A DNA stretch of 64,000 nt. Source: Halobacterium zhouii. GTDB taxonomy: Archaea; Halobacteriota; Halobacteria; Halobacteriales; Halobacteriaceae. A program made the position numbers and the translations under genes. The stretch is from the NCBI RefSeq assembly GCF_021249405.1, contig NZ_CP089593.1, positions 434,001 through 498,000 of the forward strand, in the 5' to 3' direction. Under the pieces are notes generated by a model that was not told the origin of the DNA, did no database searches, and saw only the letters and a program-made list of their open reading frames with translations. Of this stretch, positions 51,657-59,923 are shown one piece after another. How positions within the stretch are numbered: position 1 is the first letter of the stretch; each line of letters starts with the position of its first letter.

Positions 51657-52585
51657 CCCGAGACGACGGCGCGGACGCGGGGCGCGACGACGCGAGCAGG
51701 AGCGACCTCGCAGACGCGTTCGCGGACGGTGACGCTCTGGTCTCGTACGTCGCGGCGGGCGACCCGAGCGCGGCGGCGACGAAGGAGTACGCCGAAGCGC
51801 TCGTCGCGGGCGGCACCGACGTGCTGGAACTCGGACTTCCGTTCAGCGAACCCGTCGCGGAGGGACCGACCATCCAGCGCGCACTCCAGCGCGCGCTCGA
51901 CGCCGGGATGACGCCCGACGCCTACCTCGACCTCGTCCGGGACCTCGACGTCGACGTGCCGGTCGTCTGCATGACGTACTACAACCTGATACTTCGGTAC
52001 GGAAGCAGCGAGGGGCGTGACGCCTCCGAACCCGGGCCCGAGGCGTTCGTGGAGGCGGCCGCGGACGCCGGCGTCTCGGGGTTCGTGGTGCCCGACCTCC
52101 CGGTGAACGAGTCCGAGCGGATGGCGGCGGCGTGCCGCGAGCACGGCGTCGATCTCGTGTTCATCGTGGCGCCGACGACGACTGACGAACGCCTCGAGCG
52201 CATGCTCGACCGGACGACGGGGTTCGTCTACGTGCAGGGTCGAGTCGGCACTACCGGCGCGCGCGACGACGTCAGCGCGGCCGCCCACGGCAGCCTCGAC
52301 CGCCTCGCTGAGGCCAACGTGCCGAAGGCCGTCGGCTTCGGCATCTCCGCGGGCGAGCACGCCCGGGAGGTTGTGGCGGGCGGTGCGGACGGCGTCATCG
52401 TCGGGAGCGCGTACGTCGACGAGATAGCCGACGGTGTCGAGAACGACGAACCGACTGCCGACGTCGCGGCCCGACTCGAGTCGCTCGCGCGAGAACTGAA
52501 GACCGGCGCAGAGCGCGGCGCGTCTGCCGACGGCGAAGGCGGGACGACCGCCGACCACGATTCGCCCGAACCGCAACGCAAATAG
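51653..52585 (+). CDS. trpA: Tryptophan synthase subunit alpha
   Basis: 310 residues, GTG start overlapping the trpB stop. TIM barrel that cleaves indole-3-glycerol phosphate: [59 protein letters not shown] and [15 protein letters not shown]. Glu59 matches the acid E49 of the E. coli enzyme, while Glu70 stands where E. coli has the catalytic Asp60 (ADGP becomes AEGP). The N-terminal 18 and C-terminal 30 residues are acidic additions. Channels indole to TrpB. Confidence 0.95.
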   Translation: MTRDDGADAGRDDASRSDLADAFADGDALVSYVAAGDPSAAATKEYAEALVAGGTDVLELGLPFSEPVAEGPTIQRALQRALDAGMTPDAYLDLVRDLDVDVPVVCMTYYNLILRYGSSEGRDASEPGPEAFVEAAADAGVSGFVVPDLPVNESERMAAACREHGVDLVFIVAPTTTDERLERMLDRTTGFVYVQGRVGTTGARDDVSAAAHGSLDRLAEANVPKAVGFGISAGEHAREVVAGGADGVIVGSAYVDEIADGVENDEPTADVAARLESLARELKTGAERGASADGEGGTTADHDSPEPQRK

Positions 52586-52609
52586 ACACCCGCTTGCTAC
52601 TCATTCGCA

Positions 52610-53404
52610 ATGACCACAGGGAAGACAGCGCGACTGGAACGAATCAGCCGAGACGGCCGATTCGTGACAGTCCCGATGGACCACGGTATCACGCTCGGGG
52701 CCGTAGACGGTCTCGTAGACATCGAATCGACAATCGACGCAGTGACGCGAGGCGGCGCCGACGCCGTTCTCACGCAGAAGGGCATCGCCGAGCGCGTCCA
52801 CCCGAACAAGAACGACGCGGGCTACGTCGTCCACCTCAACGCGTCGACGACTATCGGCCCGGACGAGAACGACAAGCGCATGACCGGCACCGTCGAGGAG
52901 GCCGTCCGGGCGGGCGCTGACGCCGTCTCGCTCCACGTCAACGTCGGGAGCGAGCACGAACCCGAGCAACTGGAGGACCTCGCCGAGGCCACTCGTGAGG
53001 CCGAGCGTCTCGGGATGCCCGTGCTTGCGATGGCGTACGCGCGAGGCCACGGCGTCGACGAGCATGACGCCGAGAACCTCGGCCACGCCGTCCGATTCGC
53101 TGAAGAAGCGGGCGCCGATCTCGTGAAGACTGCGTATTCTGGCAGCACGGAGAGTTTCGAGCGCGTCGTCGAGTCGACGAGCAACCCCGTCATCATCGCG
53201 GGCGGCAGTCCGAGGAGCGAGCGCGAGACGCTCGCGACCGTTCGGGACGCGGTGGACGCGGGCGCGGCAGGCGTCTCGATGGGTCGCACCATATTCCAGC
53301 ACGACGACCCCGAGGCGATGACCCGGGCGGTCGTCGCAGTCGTCCACGACGGCGCCACGCCGGACGAGGCGCTGCGCGTTGCTGGATTGCCGATAGAAGT
53401 GTAG
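52610..53404 (+). CDS. 2-amino-3,7-dideoxy-D-threo-hept-6-ulosonate synthase (ADH synthase)
   Basis: 264 residues, class I aldolase/transaldolase-like barrel. VTVPMDHGITLGAVDGLVDIESTIDAV and GADLVKTAYSGSTESFERVV (Schiff-base Lys) with ARGHGVDEHDAENL are typical. In archaea without a DAHP pathway this enzyme condenses 6-deoxy-5-ketofructose-1-phosphate with aspartate semialdehyde to start the shikimate route, working with DHQ synthase II (at 54405). Its place just after trpCBA supports this over a fructose-bisphosphate aldolase role. Own CAAATAGAC box 30 nt upstream. Confidence 0.9.
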   Translation: MTTGKTARLERISRDGRFVTVPMDHGITLGAVDGLVDIESTIDAVTRGGADAVLTQKGIAERVHPNKNDAGYVVHLNASTTIGPDENDKRMTGTVEEAVRAGADAVSLHVNVGSEHEPEQLEDLAEATREAERLGMPVLAMAYARGHGVDEHDAENLGHAVRFAEEAGADLVKTAYSGSTESFERVVESTSNPVIIAGGSPRSERETLATVRDAVDAGAAGVSMGRTIFQHDDPEAMTRAVVAVVHDGATPDEALRVAGLPIEV

Positions 53405-53424
53405 GTGGCGTCGAGGCGTCGACC

Positions 53425-53847
53425 TCAACTCGCCAGTTGCTTCGCGGCCGGGGCCGCGACGAGGATACCGCCGAGAATCGTGACGTAAACACCTATTGAT
53501 GCGAAACTTCCCATCGAGACGAGCCCTACGAAGGCGATGAGACCACCTATCGAGGCGAGTCCGATGTTCGTCGTCTGGTCCCACTCGCGACCGTAGGCGA
53601 CGCCAATTGCTGCGATACCGAGGACGAGCGTGATGATGCCGTTGCCGTCGATGCCGCTGACGGTCACTCCGAGGAGCGTCTTCCATGGAAGGAACGCACC
53701 GACGATGCTCAGCGCACCCCCCGCGTAGACGATTTTCTCGGACGTTTCGGTATCGGTTGCTGCCTCTGTTTCGGCCCTCGTGTCACAGTCTGGACACGAC
53801 GGCTGTTCGGTGGCGAGTTCCGTGCCGCAGTTACTGCAGTAGGCCAT
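53425..53847 (-). CDS. Zinc-ribbon membrane protein
   Basis: 140 residues. N-terminal zinc ribbon MAYCSNCGTELATEQPSCPDC (CxxC...CxxC), a Thr/Glu-rich linker, then four hydrophobic segments (SIVGAFLPWKTLLGVTVSGI, GIITLVLGIAAIGVAYG, IGLASIGGLIAFVGLV, VYVTILGGILVAAPAA). Function unknown. An AACTATACC box about 28 nt upstream supports the start. It lies on the opposite strand between two shikimate-pathway genes. Codon choice is more A/T-rich than neighbours, so it may be a recent arrival. Confidence 0.8.
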   Translation of the reverse strand: MAYCSNCGTELATEQPSCPDCDTRAETEAATDTETSEKIVYAGGALSIVGAFLPWKTLLGVTVSGIDGNGIITLVLGIAAIGVAYGREWDQTTNIGLASIGGLIAFVGLVSMGSFASIGVYVTILGGILVAAPAAKQLAS

Positions 53848-53963
53848 TCTACTCGAAGACTATCTCCCTCTGGTATAGTTGTTAGCATCAACTGGTAAGG
53901 ACTCGGTCGGAATCGGGCCTGTCGGAGGGGAACTGACCAGTCGCGTGGGAGGACGGACCGCCG

Positions 53964-54266
53964 TCAGAACTCAGAGCGCGTGACCCGCCACCTGGCCGGC
54001 AGCGACTCGAGGGCGTCGCGGAGGTCATCGGTCGCCAGTCCGAAGAAGGATTCGCGGCCAACGGCGCTCCGGAACCGCGCGATGACGGTGTGGGAGGTCG
54101 CCTCGAAGACGGTGAGCGAACGCGCGCCCTCCGTATGTTCGAGGCGCGCGCGTTCCGGCTTCCGGCCCGCGAGTTCGGTGCCCAGGTCCCAGCTCAGGCG
54201 TTGTGCGTCGTCCGTCGGGAGCGGGACGCGGTCGGCGAGAATGCGCCCCTGCTCGCGTGTTGCCAT
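53964..54266 (-). CDS. Conserved haloarchaeal small protein, unknown
   Basis: 100 residues from ATG 54266, with GATTTATGTC about 27 nt upstream. Contents: MATREQGRILADRVPLPTDDAQRLSWDLGTELAGRKPERARLE, then TVFEATSHTVIARFRSAVGRESFFGLATDDLRDALESLPARW. No cysteines, no membrane helix, mixed alpha/beta. I do not recognise it. Its frame and halophilic composition make it a real gene. Divergent from DHQ synthase II. Confidence 0.65.
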   Translation of the reverse strand: MATREQGRILADRVPLPTDDAQRLSWDLGTELAGRKPERARLEHTEGARSLTVFEATSHTVIARFRSAVGRESFFGLATDDLRDALESLPARWRVTRSEF

Positions 54267-54404
54267 ACCACACCGACGGTGGCTCCGGGACATAAATCGT
54301 GTCGTTCCTGCACGCCGCGGGGTCACAGCCGCCGATGCCGACGGTGGGCGGCAGAAGCCCGCGCCTTCGGTACGTTCAAGGCCGCGCCACGCCACCATCC
54401 GGCA

Positions 54405-55580
54405 ATGACACGGTCCGTCTGGCTGAAGGCCGACGACTCCGTCGGCGATTGGGACGCCCGCAAGCGCCGCATCACCGCGGGACTGGAAGCGGGCGTCGAC
54501 TGGGTGCTCGTGGACGAGGGAGACGTCGAGCGCGTGCGCGAACTCGGGTCCGTGAACGTCGCCGCGTTCGGATCCGACGACGCGGACGTCATCGAGGAAG
54601 CCGACCCCGACGCGGCGAACGACGACGCGATGCCCGACGCGTACGTCGCCGGCAAGGGCGGCGAGGGGGACGGTACAGTCGAACTGCCCTCGGACCTCTC
54701 CGGGAGCGCCGACCTCTCCGCGCTCCGGCGCGGCCACGCGAACGCCGCCTACGTCCGCGTCCTCGACCCCGAGTACGAATCGTTCGCCGAACAGGCCGCC
54801 GAGAACGCCGAGTTCACGCTCGTCGCGGGCGAGGACTGGACGATCATCCCGCTGGAGAACCTAATCGCGCGCATCGGCGAGGAGACCACGCTCGTCGCGG
54901 GCGTCGACTCCGCGGCCGAAGCCGAGACGGCCTTCGAGACGCTGGACGTCGGCGCGGACGCCGTCCTGCTGGACAGCGACGACCCCGACGAGATCCGGCG
55001 CACGGTGAACGTCCGGGACGCCGCCGACCGCGAGCGACTCGACCTCGCGTGGGCGACGGTCACCGAGGTGGAGGAAGCCGGGAGCGCCGACCGCGTCTGC
55101 GTCGACACCGGCAGCCTGCTCGAGGACGACGAGGGGATGCTCGTCGGGTCGATGTCGCGAGGTCTCTTCTTCGTCCACGCCGAGACGGCCGAGTCGCCGT
55201 ACGTCGCCGCCCGTCCGTTCCGCGTGAACGCGGGCGCTGTCCACGCCTACGTCCGCACGCCCGACGGCGGCACGAAGTACCTCTCGGAGCTCCAGAGCGG
55301 CGACGAGGTGCAGGTCGCCGACCGTGACGGCCACACGCGAAGCGCGGTGGTCGGCCGAGCGAAGATCGAGAAACGCCCGATGTTCCGCGTCGAAGCCGAG
55401 ACGGAGGCAGGCGACAGAATCGAGACGCTACTCCAGAACGCAGAGACCATCAAGGTCGCCACCAGCGAGGGCCGTACCGCCGTTACCGACCTCGAAGCGG
55501 GCGACGAACTCCTCGTCTATCTGGAGTCCGGTGCGCGGCACTTCGGCGAATCCATCGAGGAGCGCATCATCGAGAAGTAA
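54405..55580 (+). CDS. 3-dehydroquinate synthase II
   Basis: 391 residues from ATG 54405 (CGTTCAAGG box 30 nt upstream). The archaeal NAD+-dependent enzyme that oxidatively deaminates and cyclises ADH to 3-dehydroquinate, unrelated to bacterial AroB. SVWLKADDSVGDWDARKRRITAGLEAGVDWVLVD at the N terminus and ASPYVAARPFRVNAGAVHAYVR (here ESPYVAARPFRVNAGAVHAY) with GRAKIEKRPM near the C terminus are typical. Works with ADH synthase at 52610. Confidence 0.93.
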   Translation: MTRSVWLKADDSVGDWDARKRRITAGLEAGVDWVLVDEGDVERVRELGSVNVAAFGSDDADVIEEADPDAANDDAMPDAYVAGKGGEGDGTVELPSDLSGSADLSALRRGHANAAYVRVLDPEYESFAEQAAENAEFTLVAGEDWTIIPLENLIARIGEETTLVAGVDSAAEAETAFETLDVGADAVLLDSDDPDEIRRTVNVRDAADRERLDLAWATVTEVEEAGSADRVCVDTGSLLEDDEGMLVGSMSRGLFFVHAETAESPYVAARPFRVNAGAVHAYVRTPDGGTKYLSELQSGDEVQVADRDGHTRSAVVGRAKIEKRPMFRVEAETEAGDRIETLLQNAETIKVATSEGRTAVTDLEAGDELLVYLESGARHFGESIEERIIEK

Positions 55581-55608
55581 GCACGGCCACTGGATTCTCC
55601 GCTGCTGG

Positions 55609-56037
55609 TCAGTTGGCGTCTGCCGACTCCCCGGTGTCCAGGCGCTCCGTACACCACGGACAGAAGTCGATGTCGTCGTCGAGTTCGCCTCCGCAGTTCG
55701 GGCAGGTCTCCTGTGCGCCGCCGGTCGGAACGCGCTCGGCGGCGGAGGCCGCGGCCTCCCGCACCGCGACCAGGTACGCATCAGCGACGTTCAGCAGGCG
55801 AACGACGAACAGGCTCAGCGTCACCTCCAGTCCGAACGACTCGCTCGCAGCGATGAGGCCGTCCAGGCCACCGGACTGGAACGCCTCGTAGGCGGACGGC
55901 GGCACGACGACCGCCGCGACGGCGAGCGCGAGCGCGAACCACGACAGCGCGCGCACCCACTTTCGGAGGTAGACGTGTCCGAGTCCCGGGTAGAGGAAGC
56001 CAAGCACGGCCGCGAGAGCGCCACGTCGATTGACCAC
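55609..56037 (-). CDS. Small membrane protein with C-terminal zinc ribbon
   Basis: 142 residues from GTG 56037; GGGTTTAGTAG about 30 nt upstream supports this over longer frames. N-terminal ALAAVLGFLYPGLGHVYLRKWVRALSWFALALAVAAVVV holds two helices, a third near residues 60-90, and TCPNCGGELDDDIDFCPWCTERL is a CxxC...CxxC zinc ribbon at the end. The GLGHVYLRKW motif is common in haloarchaeal membrane proteins of unknown role. Confidence 0.78.
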   Translation of the reverse strand: MVNRRGALAAVLGFLYPGLGHVYLRKWVRALSWFALALAVAAVVVPPSAYEAFQSGGLDGLIAASESFGLEVTLSLFVVRLLNVADAYLVAVREAAASAAERVPTGGAQETCPNCGGELDDDIDFCPWCTERLDTGESADAN

Positions 56038-56179
56038 TGTTGTCGAGTATCGGAACCCCGCGCTACTAAACCCACCGGAGTGTCGTTCCGGACGGGCGTC
56101 GTCGCGCAGTCGCTTCACCCGGAACTGGACGGGGACGCAACCGGTGGTTCTGGCGGTGTTCCTTGCGCGAACCGACAGA

Positions 56180-56743
56180 TCACGACCGAGAACGTCCGCC
56201 CCGTTCCCCGACGTGCTCCGAGATTCGTCCGCGGATGCGTTCCCGGGCCCGGTCCACGACGTGGCCGAGCTTTCGCTGGGGCAACGAGTTCCGTTCGTGC
56301 TCCAGTCCACGCTCTGCGAGCCATCGCCGCACCTCCGCCACCCCCTCGTTTCGCCGGATGCCCACCTCCCTGGCGTGTTTGACGGGGTGGCGTCGCCAGT
56401 TGAACTCGTCGTGGGCGTACACCTGAGTCCGGTCTGACTGCTGTGCGAACAGCACGACGTGGAGTTGTCTGTCGCCGAGCCACCGGGACCGGTACACCCA
56501 ACTGCCGTCTGTGCTGCTTCCCTCGGGCGTGTAGTGGTACATACTCAGCGGGTCCCACGCGAACCCGCCGTCGCGGAGTTCCGCTTCGAGGTCACCGATC
56601 GGGAGGTGGACGGTCGCGACGTACCCCCTCGGGTACACCTGCGTGGTCGGCTGGCCGAGCGTCTTGGCGGCCCGGTCGACCCACGGTCCCAGTCGCTGAC
56701 GGAGCCACCGGGGTGTGTTCAGACGGCTCTCCATGTCTGTCAT
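56180..56743 (-). CDS. Conserved haloarchaeal protein of unknown function
   Basis: 187 residues from ATG 56743, which lies about 30 nt after GGATACGTATTCC (read on the minus strand); a GTG two codons earlier is an alternative. Features: RWLRQRLGPWVDRAAKTLGQPTTQVYPRGYVATVHLP, many aromatic residues (FAWDPLSMYHYTPEG, DGSWVYRSRWLGDRQLHVVLF) and a basic C terminus (RWLAERGLEHERNSLPQRK). No recognised domain. More basic than its neighbours. Confidence 0.65.
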   Translation of the reverse strand: MTDMESRLNTPRWLRQRLGPWVDRAAKTLGQPTTQVYPRGYVATVHLPIGDLEAELRDGGFAWDPLSMYHYTPEGSSTDGSWVYRSRWLGDRQLHVVLFAQQSDRTQVYAHDEFNWRRHPVKHAREVGIRRNEGVAEVRRWLAERGLEHERNSLPQRKLGHVVDRARERIRGRISEHVGERGGRSRS

Positions 56744-56820
56744 TGTCACCCTCTACGAGGGCCACGTGGATACGTATTCCCCACGCCCCTCGACCGATTC
56801 CGCAGCACCACTCCCTCGGA

Positions 56821-57489
56821 CTACCGCAGGTCGTCCACGAGTCGCCGCAGCGTCGTCGCGTCGTACTGGCCCGGCGCGGTGGCGTCGCTCGCGTCCAGTG
56901 GCGCGTACCCGATGCGGGATCCGTACAGCGGCGCGACACACCGCGTGTGACTGCCGAGTTCACCCATCGACACGGTGGCGACGGTGTGGCCCGCTGCCGC
57001 GTACTCGTGGGTGACGCGCAGCAGGTCGAGTGCCTCCCCGCGGTCGGTCGCCGTGACCGCGAGTTTCCCCACGTCACCGAGCGAGCACGCTTCCCCGAGC
57101 GTGCTCGCCATCTCGGAGAGCGACGGCGTCCCCTCGAAGTCGTGTGCCGACACGATGGTCGCGGTGTCGCTCGCGCGCGCCGCCGCCAGCGCCTCCGCGC
57201 CGTCGCCGTCCGTGAGCGCCGCGAGTTCGACGTCTATCGCGGCTACGGTGTCTACACCGGCGGCCTCCGAGAGCGCGTCGATGCGCCCCGCGTCGTCCGC
57301 TTCGCCACCCTCCGACGCCGCGCGGTTCGTCGCGATGACGGGTAGTTCACCCTCGTAGGACTCGAGCGCCGCGAGCGGGTCGACCGCGAGGTCCATCCGG
57401 AGCTCCACGGCGTCGGCGTGCTCACGCGCCTCGCGCTCGTCGGCGAGGTCGCTCACGCTCGCCGCGAGCACGAAGTCGTCGAAGTTCAT
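56821..57489 (-). CDS. aroD: 3-dehydroquinate dehydratase, type I
   Basis: 222 residues from ATG 57489. Schiff-base enzyme that converts 3-dehydroquinate to 3-dehydroshikimate. His116 in [11 protein letters not shown] and Lys142 in [10 protein letters not shown] are the catalytic pair; [10 protein letters not shown] and [13 protein letters not shown] close the barrel. It follows DHQ synthase II in pathway order but is on the opposite strand and separated by two genes. Structured element A begins 97 nt upstream of its start. Confidence 0.95.
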   Translation of the reverse strand: MNFDDFVLAASVSDLADEREAREHADAVELRMDLAVDPLAALESYEGELPVIATNRAASEGGEADDAGRIDALSEAAGVDTVAAIDVELAALTDGDGAEALAAARASDTATIVSAHDFEGTPSLSEMASTLGEACSLGDVGKLAVTATDRGEALDLLRVTHEYAAAGHTVATVSMGELGSHTRCVAPLYGSRIGYAPLDASDATAPGQYDATTLRRLVDDLR

Positions 57490-57585
57490 GGCGTGTCCTG
57501 GGAGTGCCTCCCGCAATACCGTTTCGGAGTGCGTGATACGTGGGGGAAGGGTACACGCCCGAGAGTAGCTGTTGGAATCCCGTGG

Positions 57586-57918
57586 CCTCGAAAGCCCCTG
57601 ACCGTCTCGCGTTCGCTCTGCACCATCCCGCTCGTTCGCTCCGCTCTCTCGCGGGAACCCTGATGCAGAGTGAACAGGGGCTTCGCCCGCGAGACGGCCA
57701 GCCCCTTTCAGTCCCACCCAGCCGGTTGGTCAGCCGGCATCGGCTGGGACTGAAAGGGGCCGTTCTCTCGGCGAACCCCGGCGTTCGGAAGACGCTACGC
57801 GTCTTCCGCAGCCCATCAGAACGCGAAGCGTTCTGAGGACGAAGCAAGCACCGAAACGAGCGCAGCGAGTGAGGCGCGCAGCGAGCCGCGGGAGCCGAGA
57901 GAACGGGGGCTTTCGAGG
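57586..57918. repeat. Structured inverted-repeat element, copy A (333 bp)
   Basis: Fills most of the 514-nt gap between aroD and tfb; no coding frame is credible. Ends: CCTCGAAAGCCCC (57586-57598) and its exact complement (57906-57918). Inside are three arms in order: CCGTCTCGCG/CGCGAGACGG (57602-57611/57688-57697), the core arm GCCCCTTTCAGTCCCA (57701-57716/57745-57760) with apical TTGGTCAG, and CCGTTCTCTCGG (57760-57771/57895-57906), the last holding GGAAGACGC-TAC-GCGTCTTCC and CAGAACGC-GAA-GCGTTCTG. The folding is seen directly; whether it acts as RNA or DNA is unknown. Confidence 0.85.
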
Positions 57919-58003
57919 TGTTGTACTCGGTCTGCTCGCAGTAAGCTGCTCGAGAAACCACGTCAGAACCGCGAGAACGAGTCGTCGAGAAACGAGATAC
58001 CGT

Positions 58004-58963
58004 TTAAACGGGAATCGTGTCCTCGGCTTCGAGGAGTTCGTGGTAGCGGTTCCGGATGGTGACCTCGGAGATGTCCGCGACCTCCGAGACCTTCGCCTGC
58101 GTGGTCTTCTCGTTCGTCAGGAGCGCCGCGGCGTACACGGACGCGGCGGCGAGGCCGACCGGCGACTTGCCGGAGTGGACGCCCTTCTCCTTGGCGGTCT
58201 GGAGCAGTTCGCGGGCGCGGTGCTGGGCCTCGTCGGAGAGTTCCAGCGAGGACGCGAACCGCGGCACGTAGCTCTCGGGGTCAGCGGGCGCGACCTCGAG
58301 GCCGAGTTCGCGCACGACGTAGCGGTACGTGCGCGCGATCTCGGCCTTCTCGACGCGGCTGACGTCCGCGATCTCGTCGAGGGAGCGCGGCACGCCGGCC
58401 TGGCGCGCGGCGGCGTACACGCAGGACGTCGCGACGCCCTCGATGGAGCGGCCGGGCAGCAGGTCGTCCTCGAGCGCGCGGCGGTAGATGACCGACGCGG
58501 TCTCCCGGACGTTGTCCGGCAGTCCGAGCGCGCTGGCCATGCGGTCGATCTCGCCGAGGGCCTGCTTGAGGTTGCGTTCTTTCGCGTCCCGGGTTCGGAA
58601 TCGCTCGTTCCACTTCCGGAGCCGTTGCATCTTCTGGCGCTGGTTCGAGGACAGGGAGTTGCCGTAGGCGTCCTTGTCGCGCCAGTCGATGTTCGTGGAC
58701 AGCCCCTTGTCGTGCATCGTGTTCGTCGTCGGTGCACCGACGCGGGATTTCTTGTCCTTCTCGGCGGAGTCGAACGCGCGCCACTCGGGGCCGCGGTCGA
58801 TGCCGTCTTCTTCGACGACGAGCCCACAGTCCGCGCAGACGGATTCGCCGTGCTCTTCGTCTTGCACGACGAGCCCGCCACACTCTGGGCAGCCGTCGGT
58901 TGATTCCTCTTCCTCCGTGCGCTCCTGCTCGCGCTCTCTCGATTGTATGCGTGCGTCTGTCAT
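58004..58963 (-). CDS. tfb: Transcription initiation factor IIB (TFB)
   Basis: 319 residues. N-terminal zinc ribbon with Cys25, Cys28, Cys43 and Cys46, B-reader segment GPEWRAFDSAEKDKKSRVGAP, then two cyclin folds (from LRKWNERFRTRDAKERNLKQAL and from YVPRFASSLELSDEAQHRA). The C-terminal recognition helix SEVTIRNRYHELLEAE contacts the BRE. Recruits RNA polymerase to TBP-bound promoters. Haloarchaea carry many TFB paralogues; which one this is cannot be told. Structured elements lie 3' of it and beyond its divergent neighbour. Confidence 0.96.
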   Translation of the reverse strand: MTDARIQSREREQERTEEEESTDGCPECGGLVVQDEEHGESVCADCGLVVEEDGIDRGPEWRAFDSAEKDKKSRVGAPTTNTMHDKGLSTNIDWRDKDAYGNSLSSNQRQKMQRLRKWNERFRTRDAKERNLKQALGEIDRMASALGLPDNVRETASVIYRRALEDDLLPGRSIEGVATSCVYAAARQAGVPRSLDEIADVSRVEKAEIARTYRYVVRELGLEVAPADPESYVPRFASSLELSDEAQHRARELLQTAKEKGVHSGKSPVGLAAASVYAAALLTNEKTTQAKVSEVADISEVTIRNRYHELLEAEDTIPV

Positions 58964-59137
58964 CGGCGTGAGTCCCCCCGGAAAACCGGACGAGTCGTAG
59001 GCAACACATTGGAAGAAAAGTTACTTAACCGTTCCGAACCTCCGACGAGGGAGGAACACCGTACCATGGGTGGGCATACCACGATAACTGGTTTCTTGAC
59101 CACCGGAACTTTCACCGCGCCCTCCATAGTCGAACGC

Positions 59138-59863
59138 GTGAACGTCGTCTCGCTCGCCCCGTCCGCGACTGCAACGGTCGACGCGCTCGGCGCGTCGGAC
59201 CGTCTCGACGGGGTCACGCACCACTGTGATGTCGACGCGCCCGCGGTCGGCGGCTGGCTGAACCCCGACTACGAGCGCGTCCTCGACCACGACCCCGACG
59301 TTGTCCTCACCAGTGACGCGCTCCAGCGCGAGATCCGGGACGACCTCCGCGACCGCGGCGTCGACGTCACGCACACCGAACCGGCGACGCTGGACGACGC
59401 GCTCTCGTCGTTCGCCGCCGTCGGCGACGCTATTGGCCGGCCGGACGCCGGACGCGAACTGGAAGTCCAGAGCCGCGAGCGCCTCGACGCTGTCCGCGAC
59501 GCCGCCGGCCGCGATGCCGCTTCGGATGACCGTCCCGTTGTCTACTGCGAGGAGTGGGACGACCCGCCGATGGCCGCCGGCAACTGGGTGGCCGACGCCG
59601 TCCGCGCCGCGGGCGGCCGCTACCCGTTCGTCGACCCCGGCGAGCGCTCCCGGCAGGTCGACGCCGAGGCGGTTCGGGACGCCGACCCGGACCACGTTTT
59701 CGTCCACGTCTGCGGGAAGGGCGACCGCGTCGACGTCGACCCCGCGGCGCGCTGGAGTCTAGACGCGGACGTCCACGTGCTCGACGACTCGCTGTTGAAC
59801 CAGCCGAGTCCGCGTCTGCTCGACGGCGTGGAACGACTGGCGAGTGTGATTCGAGACGTTTAG
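59138..59863 (+). CDS. BtuF-like cobalamin-binding-type protein without signal peptide
   Basis: 241 residues from GTG 59138, with GGAACTTTCAC about 29 nt upstream; the open frame extends further but lacks character. VVSLAPSATATVDALGASDRLDGVTHHCD, then DYERVLDHDPDVVLTSDALQREIRDDLRDRGVDV and YCEEWDDPPMAAGNWVADAVRAAGG follow the class III substrate-binding fold of BtuF. There is no signal peptide or lipobox, so it should stay in the cytoplasm; such proteins may act in B12 handling or as sensors. Sits between the two structured elements. Confidence 0.82.
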   Translation: MNVVSLAPSATATVDALGASDRLDGVTHHCDVDAPAVGGWLNPDYERVLDHDPDVVLTSDALQREIRDDLRDRGVDVTHTEPATLDDALSSFAAVGDAIGRPDAGRELEVQSRERLDAVRDAAGRDAASDDRPVVYCEEWDDPPMAAGNWVADAVRAAGGRYPFVDPGERSRQVDAEAVRDADPDHVFVHVCGKGDRVDVDPAARWSLDADVHVLDDSLLNQPSPRLLDGVERLASVIRDV

Positions 59864-59923
59864 GTTCAGGACTTCCTCTATGAGACCCGCCAGAAAGTCC
59901 CGACTGGAGTAAACTGAACTGCT

